DNA of 64,000 nt, from contig NZ_MQUS01000035.1 of NCBI RefSeq assembly GCF_001953885.1, positions 25,194 through 89,193 of the forward strand, given 5' to 3'. The stretch's first letter is position 1. Every line of letters begins with the position of its first letter. The notes below the pieces were generated by a model. The model was not told the origin of the DNA and made no database searches. It worked only from the letters and a program-made list of their open reading frames with translations. The stretch comes from Streptomyces sp. IMTB 2501. Its GTDB lineage: Bacteria > Actinomycetota > Actinomycetes > Streptomycetales > Streptomycetaceae. The position numbers were made by a program, and so were the translations under genes. Positions 19,703 through 28,893 of this stretch are shown here, piece by piece.

Positions 19703-20205
19703 CAGCTCGCCTCCCACAGTGCGACCAGCCGCGCCGACATGTACACCGCGCCGCTGCCGTAACCGGCGGGCAGCCGCGCCTCGTGATGCGGGCGGTAGCC
19801 GTTGGCCCGCCAGAACGGTTCCTTGCCGGCGACCGCGATCAGCGACATGGTCTCGAAGCCGCGGCTGCGGGCCGCGTCCTTCAGGTGGCCGACCAGCCGG
19901 GTGCCCAGCCCTCTGCGCCGTAGAGGCGCAGCGATGACGAGGTCGTGCAGATGGAGGTTGGCGGAGCGGTGGACCGTCAGCTCGGCCCGGGTCAGGTCGG
20001 GGTAGTGGAACCTCGGGTAGGGCAGGGCCAGTGCATAGCCCGCGATCCGGCCGTCGCGGTCCAGGACGAAGCAGGTGCCCGCCGCGGCCCGGGAGCGCAG
20101 CGCGGCCTCGCCCTCGGTGAGCGAGGTGTCCGCGTACGCCTCGGCCTCCAGGGCCGCGACCTGGGGCCAGTCGGCCTCGGTGACGGCCCGTATGAGGTCT
20201 CGCAT
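19702..20205 (-). CDS. GNAT family N-acetyltransferase
   Basis: 167 residues with the GNAT fold. The acetyl-CoA loop is seen as PLRRRGLGTRLVGHLKD, followed by RGFETMSLIAVAG and the C-terminal WRANGYRPHHEA. It begins one base after the decarboxylase stop and overlaps the MFS start. In this context it could acylate the amine made by the upstream decarboxylase; the substrate is not readable from sequence. Confidence 0.8.
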   Translation of the reverse strand: MRDLIRAVTEADWPQVAALEAEAYADTSLTEGEAALRSRAAAGTCFVLDRDGRIAGYALALPYPRFHYPDLTRAELTVHRSANLHLHDLVIAAPLRRRGLGTRLVGHLKDAARSRGFETMSLIAVAGKEPFWRANGYRPHHEARLPAGYGSGAVYMSARLVALWEAS

Positions 20206-20206
20206 G

Positions 20207-21448
20207 TCAGTGCTGTCCTTCCTGGCCGCGTACGCAGACGCACGGCAGCGGGCGGATGCCGTTGAAGCCCTGGGTCATATAGCTGGTGGCGTAGGCGCCG
20301 GCGGAGAGGATCCAGACCGGGTCGCCGGAGGTGAGGGACGCGGGGACGCGCACCGGGTGCCGGCCGTCGCCGTAGGTGTCGTCGCTGTCGCAGGTGGGGC
20401 CGGCGACGACGGCGGAGACGTACTCCTGTGCTCCGGGGCGGTCCGGGAAGACCATCCGGTGCGTCAACTGGTCCATTTCGTACAGGCCGTTGAACTTGCC
20501 GCAGCTCAGGTAGAGCCAGTGGACCTCGGTTCCGTCCGGTTGGCGGCGGCGGGTCAGCCGGGAGACGTGGGCGCGTACGGCGCCGTGGTCGGCGACCAGA
20601 TGGCGGCCGGGTTCCATGACGAAGGCGAGCGGGGCGGAGGTGAGGGCGCGCAGATGGTCCATGCCCTCGCGGAGCACGGTGAAGATCTTGTCGAGGGGCG
20701 GGTCGAGCGGGTTGCCGTGCCGGTCCTGGTAACCGAGCGCGGGCAGGCCGCCGCCGAGGTTGACGTGGTCGGGTACGATCCCCCGCCCGGCCAGCGCCGT
20801 CAGCGTCTCGGCGAGGGTGTCGAGGGCCTGCTGCCAGCCCTCCGCGGTCATCTGCTGGGAGCCGACGTGCACGGACAGGCCGGCCGGGGTGAGACCGGCC
20901 GCGCGAGCCGTGGCCAGCACACGGACGGCGTCGTCGGGAGCGCAGCCGAACTTGCGGTTCAGGCCCCACAGCGCGCCCTCGCCGCTGGTGGCGAGACGGC
21001 AGAACACCCTGGCGCGGGGCGCGTGCGCGGCGATGGCGGTGACGTCCTCGACGCTGTCGGTGGCGAAGGTACGGACACCCAGGCGGTGGGCTTCGGCGAT
21101 GTCCTGGTCGGACTTGACGGTGTTGCCGTAGTGGATGCGGGTTGGCTGCGCGCCGGCGTTGAGGGCTTGGGTGATTTCGGCGGGGCCGGCGGCGTCGAAG
21201 CCGGCGCCGCGGGCTGCGAGGGTGCGCAGGACCTCGTCGACGGGGCAGGCCTTGAGGGCGAAGCGGATGTGGGTTCCGGGCAACTCACTCAGCAGCGCGT
21301 CGTATTGGTGCTCTATGCCGGTGAGGTCGTAGATGATGCGGTCGGTGTCGGCTGAGGCGAGTTCTGTGGTGAGAGCTGCGCCGAGTGGTCCGGTGCGGGT
21401 TCGTGGTGGCTGCTCGCGCCGTTCCCCGCGCCTCTTCGGGGCGCTCAT
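20207..21448 (-). CDS. Type III PLP-dependent amino acid decarboxylase (ornithine/lysine/DAP decarboxylase fold)
   Basis: 413 residues. The PLP lysine is in RFALKACP, the phosphate-binding glycines in NLGGGLPALG, HVGSQ follows family usage, and the second-subunit cysteine motif is GPTCDSDDTYGDG. The family decarboxylates basic amino acids to polyamines or meso-DAP to lysine. No adjacent lysine-biosynthesis gene supports the latter. The start at 21448 overlaps the upstream stop by four bases (ATGA). Confidence 0.85.
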   Translation of the reverse strand: MSAPKRRGERREQPPRTRTGPLGAALTTELASADTDRIIYDLTGIEHQYDALLSELPGTHIRFALKACPVDEVLRTLAARGAGFDAAGPAEITQALNAGAQPTRIHYGNTVKSDQDIAEAHRLGVRTFATDSVEDVTAIAAHAPRARVFCRLATSGEGALWGLNRKFGCAPDDAVRVLATARAAGLTPAGLSVHVGSQQMTAEGWQQALDTLAETLTALAGRGIVPDHVNLGGGLPALGYQDRHGNPLDPPLDKIFTVLREGMDHLRALTSAPLAFVMEPGRHLVADHGAVRAHVSRLTRRRQPDGTEVHWLYLSCGKFNGLYEMDQLTHRMVFPDRPGAQEYVSAVVAGPTCDSDDTYGDGRHPVRVPASLTSGDPVWILSAGAYATSYMTQGFNGIRPLPCVCVRGQEGQH

Positions 21449-22734
21449 GCCCGAGCCGCCTCGACAAGCGTGGACCATGCCTCTGCCAAGTCCGCGAACG
21501 CCTCGATGTCCGACTCGGCCTCGTCCAGTAACCGGCCTCGTTCATCGGCGAGTCGGTCGCCGAATTCGGCGTAGCGACCGCCGAGCTTGCGGTACGCGGT
21601 GTCTATCCGGTCCAGGCGCCAGACGTTCTCGGTGCGGTCCAGGGCCGTGCTCTCCCTCAGGAGCTCCACGATCCGGCCCGCCCGTATCTGATGCCGCTCG
21701 TCCAGCAGACCGGTGCCTTCGGTGGCCATGCGGCCGTAGACGTCGTGGAAGTAGAGCATCGACAGCAGGAACTTCACGAACCGCCGCTGATAGGCGGGGA
21801 ATCCAGTGCCGGTACGGCGTTCGGGGGTGTGGAAGTTCTCGATGTGGCGGTTGTGGAGAATGCCGGGGAGGCGGGCGTCGTGGATCAGGTGGAGGAGGAA
21901 GTAGTCGCTGCCGATGGTGTCGGTGGCGGGTGGCAGGGGGATCCGCTCGTACACCGCGCGGTCGAAGGCGATGTTGCACATGTCGACACGCATGGGGTCG
22001 ACCAGGGTGAGGGTGGAGTGGTCTTCGGTGAAGGGTGCCGTGCCCGCGCCGGTGAAGGACTCCTCGACCAGCCGCCGTTTGCGTTCCTCCGGCCAGTCGA
22101 CGGGTGCCCACAGGCTGACCACGTCGTGGTACACACCCTCGTCCAGCCGCTGTATCTCCCCTATGTCCACGGAGAGTTCACCGATGAAGGAGGCTCCGGC
22201 GAGGGAGACCGGGCGTTGCCGCAGCTCCGGGGGGAGGTCGGTGCGGGTGACCGCGCCGGCCGCTTCGTTGGCGGGACGGCCGAGGTGGGGCAGCTCGTGG
22301 TGGACCGGGAACACCGGTTGCCCGGCTTGGAATTGGTAGGCGCTGTCGGAGTCCCGGCGGTGCAGCGAGGTGCAGCCGAGGGCGGCGGCCAGCAGGAAGG
22401 CGCGGTTGGTGCAGGCGCCGTAGGAGACGGTGGGCGGGAGCATCAGGCGGAGCAGCCGGTCGGGGTCGGGCAGGCCCGCACGTTCGATCGTCCGGAGCAG
22501 GAAGATGCGTTGGGCGTACTCGTCGAGGTGGTGGACGGTCACGTGCGGGACCGGTTGCAGGGCGGCGACGGTCCGGGCGTGTCCGCCGCGGGTGCGGTCG
22601 TCGGAGGAATCGAGGATCAGGAGCTGGACGTCGACGCCGAAGCGGTCGGTGGCATAGGCGGCCTCGGCGTGGAGGGCGGCGATGGCGGCGGAGCAGGCCC
22701 GGTTGGTGGGCAGGCAGAGGCAGATGCGGTTCAC
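21445..22734 (-). CDS. Glycosyltransferase-like protein of unknown function
   Basis: 429 residues. The N-terminus (MNRICLCLPTNRACSAAI, then LLILDSSDD) looks like a GT-A nucleotide-sugar fold, and SLHRRDSDS may be the metal-binding acidic motif. The C-terminal part is helical and charged. It resembles the DUF6271-type proteins of streptomycetes found beside PLP decarboxylases (recalled association). Four-base overlaps at both ends tie it into the operon. Function unknown. Confidence 0.6.
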   Translation of the reverse strand: MNRICLCLPTNRACSAAIAALHAEAAYATDRFGVDVQLLILDSSDDRTRGGHARTVAALQPVPHVTVHHLDEYAQRIFLLRTIERAGLPDPDRLLRLMLPPTVSYGACTNRAFLLAAALGCTSLHRRDSDSAYQFQAGQPVFPVHHELPHLGRPANEAAGAVTRTDLPPELRQRPVSLAGASFIGELSVDIGEIQRLDEGVYHDVVSLWAPVDWPEERKRRLVEESFTGAGTAPFTEDHSTLTLVDPMRVDMCNIAFDRAVYERIPLPPATDTIGSDYFLLHLIHDARLPGILHNRHIENFHTPERRTGTGFPAYQRRFVKFLLSMLYFHDVYGRMATEGTGLLDERHQIRAGRIVELLRESTALDRTENVWRLDRIDTAYRKLGGRYAEFGDRLADERGRLLDEAESDIEAFADLAEAWSTLVEAARA

Positions 22735-23764
22735 TGTGCCTCTTCCGCGATGGCGGCCCAGGAGTCCAGTCCGAGCAGTCTCCGGCCGAGTGGGGTGAGC
22801 GTGGCGGGGCCGTAGCGGTCGGCCTCGGGCTCACGGGCGTCGCCGAGGAGGGTGGCGTTCCACTCGGGGGTGGCGAGGGTGCGCCAGGATTCGACGCGGG
22901 AGTCGCGCAGGGCGGTGTGCTCCTCCAGGGCGGGCATCATCGACAGGTACTGGACGGCTCGGACACCGTTGTCAGAGAGGTTCGGTGCGACGCCGTGCGC
23001 CAGCAGCCCGTTGAAGATGAGCAGGTCGCCGGCCTGGAGGTCGGGGCGGATCACCGGGAATTCGGCCCGGTCGGTGCCGGGCCGGACGGGGTCGCGGCCG
23101 GACGGCTGGGTCACGCGCCACTCCTCGAAGCGGCGGAAGAGCTCCGGCGCGCACTGGAAGCCGCCGAGCTCGGGCCGGGTGTCGCCCAGGGCGATGATGC
23201 CCTGCACGCGCTGCGGCAGGACGGCGAGAGTGGTGTCGACGTCCCAGTGCAGTTCGATGTCGAAGCCGTCGTCGGTGGGTTCGATCAGGGAGCGGGAACG
23301 GGTGCGTATGTTGGGCGGGTTGAGGTTGAGCCGGTCCAGGGTGACCCACAGCTCCTCGCAGTCCCAGACGTCCACGAAGGCGTCGTAGACCCGCTGCGTC
23401 TGGCGGCTGTCCCAGAGGAGCTGGTGATGGTAGGCCTCGACGAAGCCGTAGATGAACAGGTGCTGGTCGAGTTCGGAGCGGAACTCCGGCTCCTCGTACC
23501 AGGTTTCGGGGCGGTCCGGGTCGAGGCCCTGGAACTGCCAGGCGAAGTCGAGGAGTTGCTTGGCCTCGCCTGGGGTTATGGCCTCACGGACGACGACGTA
23601 GCCGTATGTCTGCCAGAAGGCGAAGTCCGCTTCGGACAGCACCCGCAGGGGGTGGGACTTCGCGAGGTCGCGCAGGGGGGCGGGGCGAGGTAGGTCTCGC
23701 CGTCGGCGCTGAAGTAGGGGCGTGTGGAGGCGGCTCGGTGGAGGAAGGGGTGGGGCGTTTGCAT
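22731..23764 (-). CDS. Phytanoyl-CoA dioxygenase (PhyH)-family oxygenase, apparently frameshifted
   Basis: A non-haem Fe(II)/2-oxoglutarate oxygenase with the HxD motif LHWDVD and distal His in LLAHGVAPN. The frame covering most of the protein opens only at 23642 without a ribosome site. In another frame, ATG 23764 is preceded by AGAGGAA and encodes MQTPHPFLHRAASTRPYF up to a run of six cytosines at about 23675-23680 (coding strand). One extra C there would join it to LRDLAKSHPLRVLSEADF. The total length is one base short of a multiple of three. Either a one-base loss or a sequencing error in the homopolymer is likely. It is the first gene of the five-gene operon. Confidence 0.75.
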
Positions 23765-23821
23765 GCGATTCCTCTGGAACACAAGGGCGGTTGGGATCCG
23801 GGAAAAGAGCAAGGTCGAGTG

Positions 23822-23845
23822 GGCCGCCCGCGCCGGCGGGCGGCC
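23822..23845 (-). terminator. Hairpin after the GH3 gene
   Basis: Ten-base complementary arms (23822-23831 and 23836-23845) start 14 bases after the GH3 stop. They separate the sugar-uptake operon from the PhyH operon on the same strand. Confidence 0.55.
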
Positions 23846-23859
23846 GATGGGCCCGTGGG

Positions 23860-25368
23860 TCAGCCCGCTACGACCGCCTCGGCGGCCGCCACCGAGCAGA
23901 CTCGGGCGGCGCCGTAGGTGGCGATGTGCAGGGCGCCGCGCGGGGCGGCCTGCGGCAGGCCCATCTCCACGACGACGGTGTCGGGGCGGGCGGTGAGCAG
24001 GGTGTCGAGGGCGGCGCCCATCCAGGGGTGCCGGTGCTCGTCGCGGACCACGGCGACGATCCGGCGGCCCCGCAAGGCGGCGAGTGCCGCTTCACCGGCT
24101 CCCTCGCCGGAGAAGGAGGCGGATTCGGTGCCGGGCAGCAGCCGCTCCAGCTCGGCGGCGACGCCCCAAGGGGTCTGGTCGCCGACGGCGATGTTGCGGG
24201 CCGGCTCGAACTGGGCGACATGGACCGGTGCGGTGAGCGGTGCGGCGGCGCCGGACCGGGTCACCCGCAGCGCGCGGCGGGCCGCGACCAGGCCGATCTC
24301 CGGCTGCGGCTCGGTGTCCACCCCGCTGTGCGCCTGGGCGGTCCAGCGGGCCAGGTCGCGCACCCGGGCAGCCGCGTCGGCGAGCCGTTCCTCGGGCAGT
24401 TCGCCGGAGCGTACGGCGGCCACGAGCGCGTCCCTGAGCCCCAGGACCGTACCCTCGTCGCACAGTCCGCCACCGACGCAGATGGCGTCGGCGCCGGCCG
24501 CGATCGCGAGGACCACGCCGTTCGCCAGGCCGTAGGTGCCGGAGATCGCGCGCATCTCCATGCCGTCGGTGACGATCAGGCCCTGGTAGCCGAGTTCGTC
24601 ACGCAGCAGCTCGGTGAGGATGCGGCGGGACAGGGTGCCGGGGCGGTCCGGGTCGAGGGCGGGCACGAGGATGTGCGCGCTCATGATCGCCCGGGTGCCG
24701 ACGGCGATGGCCGCACGGAACGGCGGGAGTTCGCGGGCGTAGAGGGTGTCGGCGTCGACGTCGATGCGGGGTACGGCGTGGTGGGAGTCGACGTTGGTGT
24801 CGCCGTGGCCCGGGAAGTGCTTGGTGCAGGCCGCTACGCCGGTGGACTGGAGGCCCTCCACCCAGGCGGCGGTGTGCCGGGCGACCAGATCGGTGCTCGC
24901 GCCGAAGGAGCGGACGCCGATGACGGGGTTGTCGGGGTTGGCGTTGACGTCGGCGGAGGGCGCCCAGTCGAAGTTGACGCCGCAGGCGGCCAGGCGCCGG
25001 CCCAGCTCGCGGGAGACGGCGCGGGTGAGGTCGGGGTCGTCCACGGCGCCGAGGGCGTGGTTGCCGGGGAAGGAGGAGCCGGTGCGCACGTCGAGGCGGG
25101 TGACGTCGCCGCTCTCCTCGTCGATGGCGACGAGCAGGTCTTCCCGCTCGGCCCGCAACTGCGCGGTGAGCGTGGTGACTTGCTCCTCGGTGATGACGTT
25201 GCGGCCGAACAGGGCGACGGAGGCGAGTCCCTCACCGAGGCGGCGGCGCACCCAGTCGGGCGCGGTGGTGCCGTCGAACCCGGGCTGGAGGACCGCGAGG
25301 GCGTCGCGGGTGAGGGTGCCGCCCGCGGCGCCTCCGCTGTCGGACGCGGTGGTGGCGAGTGTGGTCAT
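23860..25368 (-). CDS. GH3 beta-N-acetylhexosaminidase
   Basis: 502 residues of GH3 with the NagZ-type signature KHFPGHGDTNVDSHHAVP, which holds the catalytic Asp/His dyad, and nucleophile aspartate in VTDGMEMRAISGTYG. There is no signal peptide, so it should act in the cytoplasm on imported chitobiose-type sugars and release N-acetylglucosamine. It follows the permease gene after 7 bases, the same order as the Streptomyces das locus, where a GH3 enzyme accompanies dasABC. Confidence 0.85.
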   Translation of the reverse strand: MTTLATTASDSGGAAGGTLTRDALAVLQPGFDGTTAPDWVRRRLGEGLASVALFGRNVITEEQVTTLTAQLRAEREDLLVAIDEESGDVTRLDVRTGSSFPGNHALGAVDDPDLTRAVSRELGRRLAACGVNFDWAPSADVNANPDNPVIGVRSFGASTDLVARHTAAWVEGLQSTGVAACTKHFPGHGDTNVDSHHAVPRIDVDADTLYARELPPFRAAIAVGTRAIMSAHILVPALDPDRPGTLSRRILTELLRDELGYQGLIVTDGMEMRAISGTYGLANGVVLAIAAGADAICVGGGLCDEGTVLGLRDALVAAVRSGELPEERLADAAARVRDLARWTAQAHSGVDTEPQPEIGLVAARRALRVTRSGAAAPLTAPVHVAQFEPARNIAVGDQTPWGVAAELERLLPGTESASFSGEGAGEAALAALRGRRIVAVVRDEHRHPWMGAALDTLLTARPDTVVVEMGLPQAAPRGALHIATYGAARVCSVAAAEAVVAG

Positions 25369-25375
25369 CGGGGCG

Positions 25376-26206
25376 TCATCCCTTCACGGCGCCGTCGGTC
25401 AGACCGCTGACAGCCTTGCGTTGCAGGAAGATGAAGAGGATCAGGATGGGCAGCGCGAACAGGGACGAGGCGGCCATCGTGGCGCCCCAGTCGTCGCCGA
25501 AGGCGGTCTGGAACTGCGACAGCCACAGCGGCAGCGTCTGCTTCTCGATGTCCTTGTTGAGGATCAGGACGAGCGGGAACTCGTTCCATGCGGTGATGAA
25601 CCCGAACAGCGAGGTGGCCATGAGGCCGGGCGCCAGCAGCGGGAAGATCACCTTGCGGAAGGCCTGCATACGGGTGCAGCCGTCGACCATCGCCGACTCC
25701 TCCAGCTCCTTCGGCACGGCGGCGACGTAGCCGCGCAGCGTCAGGATGGTGAGGGGCAGCACCATCATCGTGTAGAAGACGGTGAGCGGGACCAGGCTGT
25801 TGAGCATGTCGTTGTCACGGACGATCATGTAGATGGCGATGATCATGACCTCCCAGGGGGCCATCTGCGCCAGCATGAAGGTCACGATGAGCCCGCGTCG
25901 CCCCCGGAACCGCATCCGCGCCAGCGCGAACGCGGCGAACAGGGCGATGACGAGCGAGACCAGCACCGAACAGACCGTGACGGTGACCGAGTTGAGGACC
26001 AGCGTCCAGAAGTGGTCGGCGTGGACCGCCCTCGTGAAGTGGCTGAAGGTGACGTTCGTCGGGAACCACACCGGGTTCTCGGAGATGATGTCGTTGGTGG
26101 GCTTGAAGGCCGTCGCGAACATCCAGTAGACGGGGAACACGAAGCCGGCGAAGAGGATGACGGCGGTCGCGTTGGGCCAGATACGGCCGAAGAGCGAGCG
26201 CTTCAC
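25376..26206 (-). CDS. ABC sugar transporter permease (DasC/MalG type)
   Basis: 276 residues, six helices, with the EAA loop ESAMVDGCTRMQAFRKVIF that docks the ATPase. The start is GTG at 26206, overlapping the stop of the partner permease (GTGA). No ATPase gene is present; Streptomyces carbohydrate ABC systems commonly share the distant MsiK ATPase. Confidence 0.9.
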   Translation of the reverse strand: MKRSLFGRIWPNATAVILFAGFVFPVYWMFATAFKPTNDIISENPVWFPTNVTFSHFTRAVHADHFWTLVLNSVTVTVCSVLVSLVIALFAAFALARMRFRGRRGLIVTFMLAQMAPWEVMIIAIYMIVRDNDMLNSLVPLTVFYTMMVLPLTILTLRGYVAAVPKELEESAMVDGCTRMQAFRKVIFPLLAPGLMATSLFGFITAWNEFPLVLILNKDIEKQTLPLWLSQFQTAFGDDWGATMAASSLFALPILILFIFLQRKAVSGLTDGAVKG

Positions 26207-27201
26207 AGCTCGTCCTCCTCTTGCTTGAGCACCATGCGCAGGTAGTACGAGGTGATGACGAGCAGCGCCAGGATGGTCAGGAAGGAGATCGCCGCGCCGA
26301 CTCCGAAGTGCTGGTTGCCGACGCCCTCGACATAGGCGTAGATCGGCAGGGTCTCGGTGAGGCGGTCGGGGCCGCCCTCGTTGATGGCGAAGACCTGCGG
26401 GAACGCCTTGAAGACCCAGATGACCTCAAGGAAGGTCGTGGAGTAGAGGAACGGCCGCAGAAAGGGCAGGGTCACGGAGGTGAAGCTCTGCCAGGCGCCG
26501 GCGCCGTCCAGGGCGGCGGCCTCGTACAGCTCCTTGGGGATGGTAGTGGTGGCGGCGTACAGGTTGATCGCGACGAACGGGACCGACTGCCACACGATGA
26601 GCAGGACGATCACGGAGAAGGTGGAGAACTGGCTGCCCATCCAGTTGTAGTCGGCCATGGAGTGCCAACCCAGCTTGTCCAGGACCCAGTTGACGACGCC
26701 GAAGCGCTGGGCGAACAGCCACTGGTAGACGGTGGTGGCCGCGATGTAGGGCATGGCCCAGGCGAGGACGAGGCCCACCAGGAGCGTGAGCCGCATCTTC
26801 TTGCCGAGGCGGGCCAGCAGCAGCCCGATCAGGGTGCCGAACGCCATGATCAGGACCACGTTGGCGGCGGTGAAGAAGACCGAGCGCTCGACGACCTTCC
26901 AGAAGTCCGAACCGGTCAGGACCTCCTTGTAGTTGTCGACGCCGTTCCACTCGGTGAGGTGCTGGATGAGCTGCCGCGGGTTGAGGTTCTGGAACGACAG
27001 CATGCCGTTCTTGACCAGGGGCCAGCCGAGCAGGACCACCGTGGCCAGCAGTGCGGGCAGCAGGAGCAGGTAGGGGGCGGCAACGCCGCGGCGGGACGGG
27101 GACCCGGAGTCACGGTCCGCACCCCGCGGCGGCCCCGGTATCCGGGCCTTGCGGACAGCGGGCTCCCCGGCCGTGTCCGTGCCTTCGGTCTGCACTGACA
27201 T
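26203..27201 (-). CDS. ABC sugar transporter permease (DasB/MalF type)
   Basis: 332 residues with an N-terminal cytoplasmic tail and six helices, plus the EAA loop YEAAALDGAGAWQSFTSVTL. Start ATG 27201 (MSVQTEGTD) is preferred over the open frame further upstream, which has no ribosome site. It lies between the binding-protein gene and the second permease. Confidence 0.9.
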   Translation of the reverse strand: MSVQTEGTDTAGEPAVRKARIPGPPRGADRDSGSPSRRGVAAPYLLLLPALLATVVLLGWPLVKNGMLSFQNLNPRQLIQHLTEWNGVDNYKEVLTGSDFWKVVERSVFFTAANVVLIMAFGTLIGLLLARLGKKMRLTLLVGLVLAWAMPYIAATTVYQWLFAQRFGVVNWVLDKLGWHSMADYNWMGSQFSTFSVIVLLIVWQSVPFVAINLYAATTTIPKELYEAAALDGAGAWQSFTSVTLPFLRPFLYSTTFLEVIWVFKAFPQVFAINEGGPDRLTETLPIYAYVEGVGNQHFGVGAAISFLTILALLVITSYYLRMVLKQEEDEL

Positions 27202-27300
27202 CAATTGCCATCTCTTCCGTGGCCGTACGAACTCCGTGTGCCGTACGTGCGGACGGGACACGGAGCCGGGGGCGCCCGTCGTGGCGCCCCCGGCGGGTCA

Positions 27301-28569
27301 TCAGTTCTGCTGGGCCAGGCGCTTGTTGATCTCACCCTCGACGTCCTTGGCGGCCGCCGCCGGGTCCTTGCCGGTGAGCACCGCGGTCATGTAGGACTTG
27401 ATCGGATTCGGGGTGTTCTCCACCGCGGCCCACTCCGGGATCAGCGGGGTGGTGCCGCCGCCCGCTGCGGCGGGCGCGGCGGCCTCGGCGGCGGCGTTGC
27501 CCTTGAGGTTGCTCTGCAGGGACGTCTTGTTGGGGACGATGCCGTTGAGCTTGGCCAGTTCACCCTCGTACTGGTCGGACAGGGCGACCTTCAGGAACTC
27601 CTTGGCCAGGGACTGCTTCTTGCTGTTCTGGGCGACGGCGAGGTTGGAGCCGCCGAGGAAGACGCCCTCGGGCTTGTCGGCCGTCGCGCCCGGGATGGTG
27701 AAGTAGCCGAGGTCCTTCTCGATGGACTTGTTGGTCTGGATGGCGGTCCCGGCCTCCCAGCCCATGCCGATGATGGCGCCGGTCTTGCCCTTGGCGAAGA
27801 TCGTGGCCTGCTGCGGGGTGGCCTCGTCCTTGTCCTTGGGGGCCTTGGAGTAGGAGGCGTACTTCTTGTAGATCTCCATGGCGGCGGAGACCTTCGGGTC
27901 GGCGAGGCTGGAGACGTACTTGCCGCCCTGCTTCTTCACCAGCTCGCCGCCCTGGCCGATGATCAGGCCGTCGAGGAAGTACCAGTTCTGGCCCGGCAGA
28001 TAGAGCGGCTCGGCGTCGGTCTTCTTGCCGATGGTGTCGAGGTCCTTGAAGAACTCGTCGCGGGTCTTCGGGGTGGACGTGATGCCGGCCTTCGCCCAGA
28101 TCGCCTTGTTGTAGATGACGACGCGGTTGGCGAAGTACCAGGGGGCGGCGTACTGCTTGCCCTCGAACACGGAGGACTGGGAGACCGACGGAGTCCAGTC
28201 GGCACCGGTCTCCTTCTTGACGTCGGCGAGGTCGGCGAGACCGCCGGTGGCCGCGTAGGCGGGGGTCTGGGTGTTGCCGACCTCCAGGACGTCCGGCGGG
28301 TTGTCCTCGGAGAGGGCGGTGGTGATCTTCTGCTGGATCCCGTCCCACTTCTGGATCTCGAACTTGACCTTCGCGCCGGTCTTCTTCTCGAAGGCGGCCT
28401 GGACGTCCTTGGTCCACTGTGGCGGCGCGGAGCCGTCCATGGTCCAGACCGTCAGCGTCTGGCCCTTCCAGCTGCCCGGTCCCGCGTCCTTGCCGCTGTT
28501 TCCGCCACACGCCGCAACGGAGACCATCATGCCCGCGATCACGATCGCGGCAGCGAGCTTGCGCTTCAC
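27301..28569 (-). CDS. Sugar-binding lipoprotein of an ABC importer (DasA-like)
   Basis: 422 residues. GTG start at 28569 after GAGGAGG. The lipoprotein signal runs from KRKLAAAIVIAGMMVSV to lipobox VAAC (Cys about 21). The mature part is a family 1 solute-binding protein. From memory it closely resembles S. coelicolor DasA, the N,N-diacetylchitobiose-binding protein (LTVWTMDGSAPPQW, LSEDNPPDVLEVGNTQTPAY, GVFLGGSNLAVA). Divergent DasR-type gene and dre-like sites support chitooligosaccharide uptake. Whether this is the main das locus or a paralogue cannot be decided here, so no symbol is given. Confidence 0.85.
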   Translation of the reverse strand: MKRKLAAAIVIAGMMVSVAACGGNSGKDAGPGSWKGQTLTVWTMDGSAPPQWTKDVQAAFEKKTGAKVKFEIQKWDGIQQKITTALSEDNPPDVLEVGNTQTPAYAATGGLADLADVKKETGADWTPSVSQSSVFEGKQYAAPWYFANRVVIYNKAIWAKAGITSTPKTRDEFFKDLDTIGKKTDAEPLYLPGQNWYFLDGLIIGQGGELVKKQGGKYVSSLADPKVSAAMEIYKKYASYSKAPKDKDEATPQQATIFAKGKTGAIIGMGWEAGTAIQTNKSIEKDLGYFTIPGATADKPEGVFLGGSNLAVAQNSKKQSLAKEFLKVALSDQYEGELAKLNGIVPNKTSLQSNLKGNAAAEAAAPAAAGGGTTPLIPEWAAVENTPNPIKSYMTAVLTGKDPAAAAKDVEGEINKRLAQQN

Positions 28570-28893
28570 GCCACCCTCCTCAGGGATGCCTCTAACCCCC
28601 CACGCCCTCGGCGGTGACCTGCGTACGACGCTGTTGCACGTAGGGCTCGGGACCTGGCCACTAATGGTGTAGACCAGTACGGTGGAGCTTGGCCTAGACC
28701 TTTCGGGGTGTCAAGGGTGGCCCCGGAAGGCGATTCCGGCCGTTACGAGAACGTCACCGGAGTGCGTCCGTCCGGATCCTCCCCTTTCGCCCGGGCATCC
28801 GGCTGGACCGCGCCGGCGGTAGCGAGTTGGACTAGACCATAGGGCAGTTGGTCGCTATAACGGGAGACCGTCGACACAGCCGGGAAGGCAGGC
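28570..28893. promoter_or_regulatory. Divergent das-type promoter region with dre-like operators
   Basis: Two good matches to the DasR responsive element (core TGGTCTAGACCA) occur: AATGGTGTAGACCAGT at 28663-28678, nearer the binding-protein gene, and GTTGGACTAGACCATA at 28826-28841, nearer the regulator gene. A weaker copy, TTGGCCTAGACCTTTC, is at 28689-28704. The DasR-type protein encoded next door probably represses both directions until glucosamine-6-phosphate or a related sugar phosphate releases it (family knowledge). Confidence 0.75.

Noticed and set aside
20207..21448. PLP decarboxylase as the amine source for the azoxy pathway
   Set aside because: It belongs to a separate coupled operon 8 kb outside the cluster edge, with the Das-type locus in between, and has a basic-amino-acid decarboxylase signature; the cluster has its own acyl-to-amine genes.
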